Assembly: GCA_964605235.1 (NCBI GenBank) | Contig: CAZSBB010000003.1 | Location: 124,001 to 188,000 of the forward strand | DNA from: CAZSBB01 sp964605235 | GTDB taxonomy: Bacteria; Planctomycetota; Phycisphaerae; Phycisphaerales; Phycisphaeraceae | Length of the DNA stretch: 64,000 nt | Direction: 5' to 3' | Shown here: one piece after another, positions 44,041-52,748 of the stretch | Layout: each line of letters starts with the position of its first letter | Position numbering within the stretch: position 1 is the stretch's first letter | Notes under the pieces: model-generated | Seen by the model: only the letters and a program-made list of their open reading frames with translations | Database searches by the model: none | Told to the model about the DNA's origin: nothing | Made by a program: the position numbers and the translations under genes

Positions 44041-45273
44041 ATGAGTCAATTGCACACCCGTCAATTCGCCAACGGCGTGACGCTGGTCGCCGAGTCGATC
44101 CCCGGCGTGCAGTCGCTGGCGCTCAAGATCATGACCGGCGGCGGCGTGGGCGCGGAGCCGGCCGCGCAATCCGGCATCGCCCCCCTGCTGGCGGAAATGC
44201 TCTGCCGCGGCGCGGGCGACTTGGACGCCAAGGCCCACAGCGACGCGCTCGACCTGCTGGGCGTGCAGCGCGGCAGCGGGGTGGACTCGCTGCATCTGCG
44301 GGTCAGCGCCACCATGATTCACCATCAACTGCCCGCCGCCTGGCCGCTGCTGTGCGACATGCTCCGCCGGCCGCGCCTGGAAGCGGACGCGCTGGAGCCG
44401 GCGCGCGATCTGGCGCTGCAGGACCTCGACGCTCTGGAAGATGAACCGCAGCAGAAGACGTTCATCGAGCTGCGCCAGAAGCATTACCCGGCGCCGTTCA
44501 ACCGCTCCCCGCTGGGCACCCGGGCGGCGCTGGAAGCGCTGACCATCAAGGACCTCCAGGCGTACTGGCAGCAGGCGGTGCGGCCCGGCGACTGCATCGT
44601 CGGCGTGGCGGGCAAGTTCGATTTCTCTCAGCTCTGCGATCTGGTCGAAGCCCAACTGGGCGACTGGCAAGGCGCCGCGACGCCGCTGGCGATGGGCAGC
44701 GCGCCCACGCCCAGCTACCACCACCTCAAAGCCGAGAGCACGCAGGTGCACATCGGCATCGCATATGACGCCGTGCCGGAGACGGATGAACGCTCGATCC
44801 TCCAGCGCACCGCCGCGGCTGTGCTGTCGGGCGGCATGAGCGGGCGGCTGTTCACCGAGGTGCGCGAGAAACGCGGCCTGTGCTATTCGGTCTACGCCAG
44901 CTATGCCGCCAATCGGCAATTCGGCGTCATGCTCAGCTATGCCGGGACCACCGTCGCCCGCGCCCAGGAAACGCTCGATGTGCTCGCTGGTGAGCTGCGC
45001 CGGCTCAGCGCCGGCATCGAGGAAGCCGAGTTCCAGCGTGCCATCGTGGGCATGAAATCCCGCCTGGTGATGCAGGGTGAATCCACCGCCGCCCGCGCCG
45101 GGGCGATTGCTTCCGACCAGTACACGTTCGGTCGGCCGCGCCCGCTGGAGGAGCTGATCGCTCTGGTCGATGGCGTCACGCTCGAGCGCGCCGATGACTT
45201 CGTGCGCCAGCAGCCGGCCGGGGCGATGTCCATCGTGACCATCGGCCCGCAACCGCTGACGCCCCCACGGTAA
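44041..45273 (+). CDS. M16 peptidase-family protein lacking the zinc site
   Basis: A 410-residue two-domain pitrilysin-like (M16) protein. Where active enzymes have HxxEH (for example GTAHFLEHMLFKG), it reads GIAPLLAEMLCRG (residues 45-57), with Pro48, Ala51 and Glu52 in place of the His, Glu and His. It should therefore bind no zinc and have no proteolytic activity of its own. The C-terminal half keeps the family REKRGLCYSVYASYAANRQFG segment (the substrate-binding Arg/Tyr region). Inactive M16 subunits normally partner an active one; no active partner is in this window. The ribosome site is weak. Confidence 0.87.
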   Translation: MSQLHTRQFANGVTLVAESIPGVQSLALKIMTGGGVGAEPAAQSGIAPLLAEMLCRGAGDLDAKAHSDALDLLGVQRGSGVDSLHLRVSATMIHHQLPAAWPLLCDMLRRPRLEADALEPARDLALQDLDALEDEPQQKTFIELRQKHYPAPFNRSPLGTRAALEALTIKDLQAYWQQAVRPGDCIVGVAGKFDFSQLCDLVEAQLGDWQGAATPLAMGSAPTPSYHHLKAESTQVHIGIAYDAVPETDERSILQRTAAAVLSGGMSGRLFTEVREKRGLCYSVYASYAANRQFGVMLSYAGTTVARAQETLDVLAGELRRLSAGIEEAEFQRAIVGMKSRLVMQGESTAARAGAIASDQYTFGRPRPLEELIALVDGVTLERADDFVRQQPAGAMSIVTIGPQPLTPPR

Positions 45274-45318
45274 ACTGTCAGCGTCAGTCAGTGCCCGGGA
45301 AACGCTGCCAAAGACCAG

Positions 45319-45433
45319 TCACCACAGAGACACAGAGAGCACGGAGTCAGGATCACCGAGCGTTGCGGGATAGTTGGGTGAGATTGGTTTTCTCATGCTT
45401 TCACTCTGTGTCCTCGGTGTCTCGGTGGTGAGT
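45319..45433. repeat. CACAGAG-family intergenic palindrome
   Basis: The arms lie at 45319-45348 (GTCACCACAGAGACACAGAG onward) and 45403-45433. It separates the M16-like gene from coaB on the same strand. Confidence 0.8.
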
Positions 45434-45471
45434 CTTAGGCTACTGGCTTCGTCCGGCGCGGAGGCATCGTC

Positions 45472-46158
45472 ATGAGGTTGCTCATCACTGCTGGCCCCAC
45501 CCGCGAAGCCCTCGACGCTGTGCGCTTCCTCTCCAATCGTTCCTCGGGCAAGCTGGGCATCGCGCTGGCGCTGTACGCGGCGCGGCAAGGTCATGCCACC
45601 ACGCTGCTGCTGGGGCCGGGCACGGATATGAATCTCCCGGCGGATATTTCCTCTTGCGACCACCTGACGCTGCGCCGGTTTGAAAGCTGCGCCGATCTGC
45701 AAGCCCTGCTGGGCGAATGCTGGCCGACGCAGGACGCACTGGTGATGGCGGCAGCGGTGGCGGACTACCGCCCGGCGGCGGTGAGCACGGGCAAGCTGCC
45801 GCGTCAGGGGGAGAAGTTGATCCTGGAACTGGAACCCACGCCGGACCTCGCCGCCCAGGCAGCGCAGCAGCGGACCGGCGCGCAGGTGATTGTCGCCTTC
45901 GCATTGGAGGAGCCGGCGCTGCTGCTGGCGCGGGCGCGGCAGAAACTGGAGCGCAAGGGCGTGGACGCCATCGTGGGCAATCCGCTGCGAACGATGGATG
46001 CCGCGGACATTGAGCCGACGTGGTTGACCGCCGCGGCATGTGAACAACCGGGGCCGATGAGTAAAACGGATTTCGCCGCGTGGCTGCTCGCAAGGGTCGA
46101 GCAACTGCACGCGGCGCGGACGGCACATTCGCAACAAGGATTGAGCCATGATCGTTGA
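45472..46158 (+). CDS. coaB: Phosphopantothenoylcysteine synthetase (stand-alone CoaB)
   Basis: A 228-residue protein matching only the CoaB half of the usual bifunctional CoaBC (Dfp) enzyme. It ligates cysteine to phosphopantothenate in coenzyme A synthesis. ITAGPTREALDAVRFLSNRSSGKLGIALA (residues 5-33) is the dinucleotide-fold start with the dimer Asn/Arg, ALVMAAAVADYRP (about 90-102) the substrate region, and GKLPRQGEKLILELEPTPDL the flexible Lys loop. The flavin-dependent CoaC domain is missing, so decarboxylation must be encoded elsewhere. It overlaps the next gene by 11 bases and is surely cotranscribed with it. Confidence 0.92.
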   Translation: MRLLITAGPTREALDAVRFLSNRSSGKLGIALALYAARQGHATTLLLGPGTDMNLPADISSCDHLTLRRFESCADLQALLGECWPTQDALVMAAAVADYRPAAVSTGKLPRQGEKLILELEPTPDLAAQAAQQRTGAQVIVAFALEEPALLLARARQKLERKGVDAIVGNPLRTMDAADIEPTWLTAAACEQPGPMSKTDFAAWLLARVEQLHAARTAHSQQGLSHDR

Positions 46159-46624
46159 TGAACTGGCGAACTGCGGCATGTATGCGGCTTTGCACCCGGG
46201 CCTGGCGCTGGCGTTTGGCTGGCTCAAGCGCACCGAATTGGCGACCGTCGCCACCGGCAAGCATGTGGTCGATGGCGACCGGGTGTTCGCGCTGGTGCAG
46301 GAGTACCAGAGCAAGACCGCCCGGCCGATCGTGTGGGAATCGCACCGCAAGTACATCGACGTGCAGCTCATCGTCAGTGGGCGTGAGCGGATGGGTTGCA
46401 CGCCGCTGAGCAGCGGGTTGACGGTGACCAGGCCGTATGATGAGGCGGGTGATGCCGCGTTGTACACCGGTGAGGGGTCATTGCTGTATTTCACCGCCGG
46501 GATGTTTGCGGTGTATGGCCCGCGTGATGTGCATGCGCCGGGCGTGGCGTGGGCGGATGCCGCCGAGCCAGTGCGCAAGGTGGTGATGAAGGTGGCGGTG
46601 GACGATCAACGCGATTGGAGATGA
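46148..46624 (+). CDS. YhcH/YjgK/YiaL family protein
   Basis: A 158-residue cupin-type protein of the YhcH/YjgK/YiaL family (once called beta-galactosidase beta subunit). Family landmarks are GKHVVDGDRVFALVQEYQSK, WESHRKYIDVQLIVSGRERMG, YFTAGMFAVYGPRDVHAPG and RKVVMKV. The His and Glu residues in these form the predicted metal pocket. Members lie in sialic-acid and other sugar-acid pathways and may act as anomerases; the exact reaction here is unknown. AAGGA eight bases before its ATG lies inside coaB. The next gene starts one base after its stop. Confidence 0.92.
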   Translation: MIVDELANCGMYAALHPGLALAFGWLKRTELATVATGKHVVDGDRVFALVQEYQSKTARPIVWESHRKYIDVQLIVSGRERMGCTPLSSGLTVTRPYDEAGDAALYTGEGSLLYFTAGMFAVYGPRDVHAPGVAWADAAEPVRKVVMKVAVDDQRDWR

Positions 46625-46625
46625 C

Positions 46626-47513
46626 ATGAGCGAGCAGCGCGCGATTCTGCTGGACACCGACCTGGGCAGCGACATTGACGACGCGGTGGCGCTGGCGTAC
46701 CTGCTGCGGCAACGGCGTTGCGAGCTGGTGGGCATCACCACCGTGACCGGCGTGCCGTGGCAGCGGGCGGCCATGGCGGAAGCGATCTGTCAGGCGGCGG
46801 GTCGGCAGGCGGTGCCGATTCATTGCGGGGCCGCCAAAGCGCTGCCGCCGGGGCGCGGGCAGGATGTGGTGCATCAGTTCCCCGCGCTGGCGCACCGCCC
46901 GCATCGGCGGAACTGGCCCGGCAACAGTGCCGTGGAGTTTCTGCGCCAGCAGATTCGCGCCCGGCCCGGTGAGATCACGTTGCTGGCGATCGGGCCGCTG
47001 ACCAACGTGGCGTTGCTGTTTGCGCTGGACCCGGAGATTCCCGGTTTGCTGCGGGAGCTGGTGTGCATGGCGGGGATGTTCGCGCCGGGGCCGGGACGCA
47101 AGGCGGAGTACAACGTGGTGCTGGATCCGGTGGCGGCGCAAGTGGTCATGGAAGCACCAACGCCGCGCACCGTGCTGGTGGGGTTGGATGTAACCACGCA
47201 GTGCAAGATGCCGGCTGCGGAAGTGCGCAAGCGTTTCACCGCCGCGCCGCTGGATGAAGTGGCGCGGCAGGCGGAGGTGTGGTTCACCGGGCAGCATCAG
47301 CCGGAGATTACGTTCCATGACCCGCTGGCGGCGGCGTGGTGCTTTGCGCCCGAACTGCTGACGCTTTCGCGCGGGCGGGTGCGGGTGGAGCTCAAGGACG
47401 AGGCGACATTCGGGCAGACGGTGTTTGTCGCCGATGACGCTGGGCCGCATGAGGTGGCGCTGGGGGTGAAGGTGAAGGAGTTTTTCCAGGAATATTTCGG
47501 GGTGTTTGGGTGA
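46626..47513 (+). CDS. Inosine-uridine preferring nucleoside hydrolase family
   Basis: A 295-residue nucleoside N-ribohydrolase that splits nucleosides into base and ribose. The calcium-binding signature LLDTDLGSDIDDAVALAY is at residues 8-25, and AIGPLTNVALLF and AEYNVVLDPVAAQVVM are family segments. The latter carries the Asn/Asp that contact ribose. FHDPLAAAWCF replaces the usual catalytic-loop DPLA pattern. It is the third gene of the coaB-yhcH operon, two bases after the YhcH stop. Its product could feed salvage of sugar and base (inference). Confidence 0.92.
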   Translation: MSEQRAILLDTDLGSDIDDAVALAYLLRQRRCELVGITTVTGVPWQRAAMAEAICQAAGRQAVPIHCGAAKALPPGRGQDVVHQFPALAHRPHRRNWPGNSAVEFLRQQIRARPGEITLLAIGPLTNVALLFALDPEIPGLLRELVCMAGMFAPGPGRKAEYNVVLDPVAAQVVMEAPTPRTVLVGLDVTTQCKMPAAEVRKRFTAAPLDEVARQAEVWFTGQHQPEITFHDPLAAAWCFAPELLTLSRGRVRVELKDEATFGQTVFVADDAGPHEVALGVKVKEFFQEYFGVFG

Positions 47514-47527
47514 GCCGCAGCGCGCGG

Positions 47528-47553
47528 AAAAACAGCGCCGAGGGCGGCGCTGT
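47528..47553 (-). terminator. Terminator for the minus-strand isomerase gene
   Basis: Read on the minus strand, ACAGCGCC-loop-GGCGCTGT is followed by TTTTT (47532 to 47528), a good intrinsic terminator. It lies in the GC-rich 127-base gap between convergent genes. Confidence 0.75.
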
Positions 47554-47640
47554 GGGGTGATGCGGGGGATGCGGAGGCGCAAGCGTGGGTTCGGGGGCGT
47601 GGGGTTGTGGGCTGGGCTTGCGGGGTGGGGTGGCGCGGGG

Positions 47641-48546
47641 TTACTTGGGCATGGGCGGGGTGGGGACGAAGGCGCCGCCGCGGCAGTGTTTGAGGTAGTT
47701 GAGGCCGTGGACCTGGCCGGTCATTTCGAGGTCGCCGCGGTAGACGGGGTCGTGCCAGCCTTCGATGTCGATGGCGCCTTTGAAGCCTGCCTGGCGCAGG
47801 ATGGTGATGACATCGGACCAGTTGGTGTCGCCGAAGCCGGGGGTGCGGTGGTGGACGAAGGTTTCGCCGCCGCGGATGCCTTTGGTTTTGACGACATCCC
47901 ACATGACGGTGGCGTCCTTGCCGTGGACGTGATAGACCTTCTTGACCCACTGGCGAAGCTGGGGCAGCGGGTCGATGAGGCTGTACATCTGGTGGCAGGG
48001 TTCCCACTCCAGGCCGATGGCGTCAGAGGGGACGGCATCGAACATCATTTCCCAGGCTTTGGGGCTGTGGGCAATGTTGAAGCGGGCGCTGGACCAGATG
48101 CCGCCCATGTCGCAGTTTTCAAAGGCGAGGCGCACGCCTTTGTCGGCAGCGCGCTGGGCGAGCGGGGTGAAGACTTTCTTGAAGGTGGGGATGGCGTCGG
48201 GCACGGGCCGGCCGGTGAGGCAGCCGGCGAACCCCGCCACGATGTCGCAGCCGAACAGGGCGCAGGCGTCGATACAGCGCGCCCAGTCCCTGGCGGTCTG
48301 CTTGTCTTCCAGCGGGTTGCCGAAGATCCCGAGGCTGGAGACGACCGGCTGCACGTCGCCGGGGGCGTCGGCGAGCACGGCTTTGACCTCGGCGGCCATC
48401 TTCTTGAGATTCACGTTCTCGGGGATGCGTTGCCAGAAGGTCAGGGAGAAGCTTTCGAAGCCGTGCCCGACGATCTGGCGCAGGTATTCGGGGGTGCCGG
48501 GTTGAACGGGCGCGAGCGTGCCGATGCGGATGTCTTCGTGGCCCAT
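47641..48546 (-). CDS. Sugar phosphate isomerase/epimerase (TIM barrel)
   Basis: A 301-residue xylose-isomerase-like TIM-barrel protein. Likely metal ligands are the Glu in LAFENCDMGG, the Glu/His in GLEWEPCHQMY, the His in KVYHVHGKDA and the Glu in AIDIEGWHDP, which fits the family order. Many relatives are sugar epimerases or inosose dehydratases. I choose the ATG at 48546 because AGGAG lies eight bases upstream; the open frame to 48708 has no family similarity. It is divergent from a pseudopilin gene and convergent with the nucleoside hydrolase, ending in an intrinsic terminator. Confidence 0.88.
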   Translation of the reverse strand: MGHEDIRIGTLAPVQPGTPEYLRQIVGHGFESFSLTFWQRIPENVNLKKMAAEVKAVLADAPGDVQPVVSSLGIFGNPLEDKQTARDWARCIDACALFGCDIVAGFAGCLTGRPVPDAIPTFKKVFTPLAQRAADKGVRLAFENCDMGGIWSSARFNIAHSPKAWEMMFDAVPSDAIGLEWEPCHQMYSLIDPLPQLRQWVKKVYHVHGKDATVMWDVVKTKGIRGGETFVHHRTPGFGDTNWSDVITILRQAGFKGAIDIEGWHDPVYRGDLEMTGQVHGLNYLKHCRGGAFVPTPPMPK

Positions 48547-48826
48547 GATTGCCACTCCTGATGCGACGCCAGCCGAAACGGGGCGGGAAAACCGCCGGAT
48601 GGGGTCTGGTTGAGGTTCGCAGCATGATCCTCGCTGCGGGGGGAAATGCAAACGCTGCGGTTCCGGATAAGCCCGGTGGGCGCTGGGGGTTTCCCTATTT
48701 TCACTCACTGCTCCAGCCGCCGCGCCAAGCGTCCTGAATCACCTGAATCTTTGGCCCCACTCATCGGAAAATCATTTGATTTAGCCAACACCGACGGGCT
48801 CGGTGCATTTTGGCGGAGAGTCAGAG

Positions 48827-49819
48827 ATGGCAGCATCGTTCAACCACCCGACCACCCCCCGGCGTCGCCCCCGGCACGCCCGTGCCTTTACGCTCGTCGA
48901 AGTGCTGGTGGTGTTCGCCATCATTGTCGTGCTCATCAGCCTGACCTTGCCGGGCCTGCGGCAAAGCCGCGAGTCGGCGCTGGGCGCCGCGTGCATGACC
49001 AATCTGCACCAGGCGGGTCTGATGACCGAGTCCTACGGCTACGACCACGGCGGTGGACTGCCCCCCTTCTTCTATCAGTACTCGACCACCAGCGGGGGCA
49101 GCCTGGTGGTGTTCGTCGAGCCGCGCGATCTGCTCGAAAGCGGCTTAAGCGCGTATCAGCCGGAGGTCGTGCTCGCCTGCAGCGCTGACGAATCGCCCTC
49201 GCTGCTGAGCGTCGAACAGATCGGCAGCGGCGCCCTGCGCACCGCCGCCATCAGCTACAGCGCCAACATCGATCCCCTGGTCCGCGGCAGCCGGCTGGAC
49301 CTGATCAACCGCCCCACCCAGGTCGCCTGGCTGTACGACGGCTCCATGGGCGGCGCGGGCAACGGCCTGACCAACATCCAGGGCACTTATGCCGACACCC
49401 TCGCCTTCGCCAATCTCGCCCAGGACACCCGCCATCTCAACGCCATGAACGTGCTGATGATGGACGGCCACGTCGAAACCAACACGCAACTGACCGCCAG
49501 CCAGATCGCCGACGACCACACCCCCTGGACCGGCACCCAGGTGACGGATCATGATGACGATGGCAACAACGGTCACGGCAACGACGATGACGGCGTGGAT
49601 GACTCCAACCCCGGACAGGGCAACGGCGGACCCAACGGCAACGACGATGACGATGATGACAACGGCAACGGCAATCACGGCAACGGCAACAACGGGAATG
49701 GCAACGGCAACGGGAACGGTAACAACGGCAATGGCAACGGGAACAACGGCAACGGCAACGGCGGCAACCGCGGCGGCGGCTGGAATTGGCCCAACTGGCC
49801 CTGGTGGCCCTGGGGGTAA
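48827..49819 (+). CDS. Prepilin-like protein with Gly/Asn/Asp and Trp-rich tail
   Basis: A 330-residue protein. The basic leader ends ARA/FTLVE, with Ala before the prepilin cleavage site, and the helix is VLVVFAIIVVLISLTLPGL. HLNAMNVLMMDGHVE near residue 215 is an exact H-X9-DG motif. After it come some 75 residues of Asp/Asn/Gly repeats (GNGNGNGNNGN and DDDDDDNGN types), then a tail of Trp and Pro (WNWPNWPWWPWG). The acidic repeats could bind calcium and the Trp cluster a membrane or glycan (inference). GGAG about nine bases upstream supports the ATG at 48827. It stands alone, with no LacI gene beside it, and ends before a strong terminator. Confidence 0.83.
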   Translation: MAASFNHPTTPRRRPRHARAFTLVEVLVVFAIIVVLISLTLPGLRQSRESALGAACMTNLHQAGLMTESYGYDHGGGLPPFFYQYSTTSGGSLVVFVEPRDLLESGLSAYQPEVVLACSADESPSLLSVEQIGSGALRTAAISYSANIDPLVRGSRLDLINRPTQVAWLYDGSMGGAGNGLTNIQGTYADTLAFANLAQDTRHLNAMNVLMMDGHVETNTQLTASQIADDHTPWTGTQVTDHDDDGNNGHGNDDDGVDDSNPGQGNGGPNGNDDDDDDNGNGNHGNGNNGNGNGNGNGNNGNGNGNNGNGNGGNRGGGWNWPNWPWWPWG

Positions 49820-49887
49820 ACCACGCCGGCTGGACCACCGCTTTCGCCCGCTCGCGCCCATCCACCCAACCTGACCACCACAGCCCC

Positions 49888-49922
49888 GCAGCCTCCGGAT
49901 TCGTTCGGAGGCTGCATTTTTT
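49888..49922 (+). terminator. Strong rho-independent terminator
   Basis: A perfect 10-bp stem (GCAGCCTCCG, 8-base loop, CGGAGGCTGC) is followed by ATTTTTT. It ends the Gly/Asn-tailed pseudopilin transcript, ahead of the convergent lipoprotein gene. Confidence 0.93.
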
Positions 49923-49961
49923 ACCTGCGATGCGGCCCCCCGGCCCCCGCAGCGCGGCGCA

Positions 49962-51386
49962 CTACTTCATCTTCGCCTGCGCCGTTTCGAATGCCGCCAC
50001 CAGATCGATGGGCACACTCACCTCGTCGAAGCTGCCGCCGTGCTGGTCGGTCACGCGCACTTTGAGCCGAAACTTACCCACGCCCAACCGCTGGGGCAGC
50101 CGCAGCAGTTGCACGGTGAAGAAGTCTCGTCGCCGATTGTGCGAGTTGTCCACGATCTGCTGGGCCGGCTGATGCCAGACCCGCAGTCCGTCGGCGTCGG
50201 TGTACAACTCCACTTCCTGACTCAGCCGCACCTGCTGATAGTCGCCCTGATCGACCACCCGGAAGTGCTCCAACTCCAGGTACACGATCAACGGCTGCTC
50301 GCGTCCCGCGAGAAACGTGGTGGTTTCAAACGGGTCGTACACGCCAAAGCCCGAGACGTTCTTGCACAGCCGAACTTTGGCGATGTGCAGCGTCTGTGAA
50401 CCCAGCAGGCTGTCGAGATGATCCGCCATGGCGGCGGAGTCCTGACCCGAGGTGTCCGCCAGGCGGCTGCGCAGGGCCGCTTCATAGAAGCGGCGCACCG
50501 CCTGCCGCTGCTCATCAGTCAGGGCTTCCATTTCCTGCGCCGTCGGCCGGGCGTCGGGGTTGACCAGACTCAGTGCCGCGAGCGTCATGGCTTTGACCTG
50601 CGCCGGATCGTTGCCACTACGAATCTCATCGAGCAGCCGCGCCAGCACCGCCGTTTGTCCGCCGGCGGCGTTGACCGCTGTCGCCGCTCGGAGCGTGGCG
50701 GGGGTCGGCTGGGCAACCGGCGTCACCCGGGGTTGCGGCTGAGCGCGCTCCGACGCTCCGCTCTGCCGCTGCAGTGCGGCAATCAGCGCCAGGTCCGCAG
50801 TGCTGGCGGGCGCGGCTACCGGTGCTGCCGCGGCGGCCGGCGCGGGCGTGGTGGTCACGCCATTCGTCGGATATGTAGCCGGCTCCACGCGGGCGCTGGG
50901 CGTGCGGACATCCAACCAGCGCACCGAGCCGGCGTCACGTGCGGATGCTGCGGCAGCGTGCGGCGTCGCGCTATGCGTGTTGTCCGGCGCATCGATCGCG
51001 GGCAATGTCTGCCACGTGCCGGCGTCGCCGGTCCACGCCGAAGTAGTCGTCGCTGCCGGCGCGCTGCCCGGGGATGAAGTTTGTTGTCGCTGCGCCTGCT
51101 GCATGGCGCGCAGCAGTTGATCGACATGGGCCGCCACCTGCTGGTTGACCGCCTCCTCCTGCTCGTAGGACGGCTCGCCGGCGGCGCGCGGCCGCAGCGG
51201 CTGACCAGGCGCGGGGCTTGCCGGGGCGGCGGCGGGAGGTGTCTGGGGCTGCGCCGGGCCCGGCACATAGGTTAGAGAAGGACGGCTCAGGCCGGGAATG
51301 CTCAGGCCGCAGCCGGCGGCGCCCAGCACCATGGGCAACCACAGCGAGCGTCCAACCAACGCGATAGCAGAATGGGTTTGGGACAC
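49962..51386 (-). CDS. Probable lipoprotein, function unknown
   Basis: A 474-residue protein with a lipoprotein-type signal: a hydrophobic stretch ending VLGAAGC, Cys26 being the acylation site. Residues 35-220 are low complexity (Ala/Pro/Gln/Thr), with a Gln-rich coiled-coil-like segment around 75-100. The C-terminal 200 residues are well ordered (LHIAKVRLCKNVSGFGVYDPFETTTFLAGREQPLIVYLELEHF, ending in DEVSVPIDLV) and probably form a beta domain. I recognise no family. The start is a GTG at 51386 with AGGAGG nine bases upstream. It lies downstream of holA on the same strand. Confidence 0.72.
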   Translation of the reverse strand: MSQTHSAIALVGRSLWLPMVLGAAGCGLSIPGLSRPSLTYVPGPAQPQTPPAAAPASPAPGQPLRPRAAGEPSYEQEEAVNQQVAAHVDQLLRAMQQAQRQQTSSPGSAPAATTTSAWTGDAGTWQTLPAIDAPDNTHSATPHAAAASARDAGSVRWLDVRTPSARVEPATYPTNGVTTTPAPAAAAAPVAAPASTADLALIAALQRQSGASERAQPQPRVTPVAQPTPATLRAATAVNAAGGQTAVLARLLDEIRSGNDPAQVKAMTLAALSLVNPDARPTAQEMEALTDEQRQAVRRFYEAALRSRLADTSGQDSAAMADHLDSLLGSQTLHIAKVRLCKNVSGFGVYDPFETTTFLAGREQPLIVYLELEHFRVVDQGDYQQVRLSQEVELYTDADGLRVWHQPAQQIVDNSHNRRRDFFTVQLLRLPQRLGVGKFRLKVRVTDQHGGSFDEVSVPIDLVAAFETAQAKMK

Positions 51387-51508
51387 GATCGGAGGCCTCC
51401 TGCCTCGGCCGACGCCGCTGCATCCGCAGCCACGTCAGCAGTTCGTGAGTTGGGCCGGTGGTTCATCCTGAACCGTGGTCAGCACGTGAAGTGCGCAACC
51501 TGGCCTTG

Positions 51509-52522
51509 TCAGACATGATCGGCCAACACGGCGCAGAAACATTCAAGATTCCGCCCGGTATCTCCCCAGCCGCTTTTGCCCCGGCGATCCGCCCGCAGAA
51601 CGTCGTCCAGCAGGCGCCCCGCCTGGGCGGTCGACAGCTTGCGCAGCACGCCCATGAACAGCGCCTGCCGCGGCCCCCACAGCTTCATTTCCTTGGCGAG
51701 CGCCGCCTCGGCCATCCCCTGCTGTTTCAGGTACAGCGCGTTGTGCAGCTTGCGCACCAGGTCGGCGACGAAGTACATCACCAGCACCTCCGGCTGGCGC
51801 GCGTCGTGGATCAGTTCATGCACCATCTCCAGCGCCCCGCCTTTGCGCTGGCTGAGCGCCTCGAGCAGCGCTTCCTGCACTTCCCACGCCTGTTCGTCGC
51901 TGTGCTTGCCCACGAGCTGTTCGATCAGGGCGCGATCGACCTGGCCGCCACGCCCCGCCATGACCGCCAGCTTGCCCAGTTCGCTGTCGAGGCGCATGAG
52001 GTCGGCGCCCAGGCGGTCGACCAGCAGCGTCGCCGCCGGGCCGTCGAGCGTGCATTGGTAATGCTCCTGGGCGCGCTGGCGCACCCAGGCGACCGCTTCG
52101 GCGGGTTTGAGCGCCTGACAGGCAACCACAAAGCCGACTTTGTCGATGAGCTTGTCAAGGTTGCCGCGGTTCCATTTTTCGCTGCGCAGCACCAGCGTGG
52201 CGTGATCGACCGGATTCTGGGCGTAGCGTTCCAGCGCAGCGCGATGGGTGGTGACGAACTGGTCGGCATTGTCCACCACCACCAGTTTGTACTGCTGCAT
52301 CAAGCCGAAGCTGCGCAGCTCATCGAGCACTTCCGCCAGCGGGGTTTCCATGGGGAAGCTGATGGTCTGCACTTCGCCATGGGCTTCTTCCATGACGGTG
52401 CGCAGGGTCTGGAAGTGCTGCGCGCGCAACATGGCTTCCGGGCCATGGATTGCCGCCATGCGGACCTGAGCGGTGATGTTGGGACCAGCGGACGCGGCAC
52501 GGGATGGACGGCGCGGAGGCAT
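51509..52522 (-). CDS. holA: DNA polymerase III delta subunit
   Basis: A 337-residue clamp-loader subunit that opens the beta sliding clamp and loads it onto DNA. The order of segments fits HolA: the N-terminal ITAQVRMAAIHGPEAMLRAQ, the clamp-contact region YKLVVVDNADQFVTTHRAALERY, KPAEAVAWVRQRAQEHYQCTLDGPAATLLVDRLGADLMRLDSELGKLAVMAG and the C-terminal collar LVMYFVADLVRKLHNALYLKQQG. The usual length is about 340. No Shine-Dalgarno is visible before the ATG at 52522; one at 52459 is possible but would cut the domain. A MITE-like repeat lies upstream. Confidence 0.9.
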   Translation of the reverse strand: MPPRRPSRAASAGPNITAQVRMAAIHGPEAMLRAQHFQTLRTVMEEAHGEVQTISFPMETPLAEVLDELRSFGLMQQYKLVVVDNADQFVTTHRAALERYAQNPVDHATLVLRSEKWNRGNLDKLIDKVGFVVACQALKPAEAVAWVRQRAQEHYQCTLDGPAATLLVDRLGADLMRLDSELGKLAVMAGRGGQVDRALIEQLVGKHSDEQAWEVQEALLEALSQRKGGALEMVHELIHDARQPEVLVMYFVADLVRKLHNALYLKQQGMAEAALAKEMKLWGPRQALFMGVLRKLSTAQAGRLLDDVLRADRRGKSGWGDTGRNLECFCAVLADHV

Positions 52523-52574
52523 GGGCAGGATGATAAGTCAGCCGGCGCGTGCGCCCAAACGTGCGTCCCGCACC

Positions 52575-52728
52575 GAGGGCAAACGCATGTATCCCCGATG
52601 TCCGGTGCGGAACGAGCCCCGACCGTGAGGGAGGGGTTGTTTTCATGGCGTCACCCCGCTGCGGCTGCGCCGCAACCCCTTGCTGACGCGCGGGGCTCGT
52701 AAGCCAGTTGGTACATATGTTTATCCTG
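52575..52728 (+). repeat. 154-bp MITE-like element, copy B
   Basis: The inverted ends are GAGGGCAAACGCATGTAT and the complement of ACATATGTTTATCCTG. The inside is nearly identical to copy A (19365-19518) and in the same orientation. It lies between holA and the response-regulator gene. Confidence 0.83.
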
Positions 52729-52748
52729 CCCCCGCACCGAGGCAGCGT

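Noticed and set aside
44041..45273. Functional M16 zinc protease
   Set aside because: The HxxEH site is replaced by PLLAE, so proteolytic activity is unlikely.
49640..49780. Short tandem repeats that could look like a CRISPR array
   Set aside because: They are in-frame GGCAAC-type repeats coding for Asn/Gly in the pseudopilin tail, with no spacers of equal length and no cas genes.
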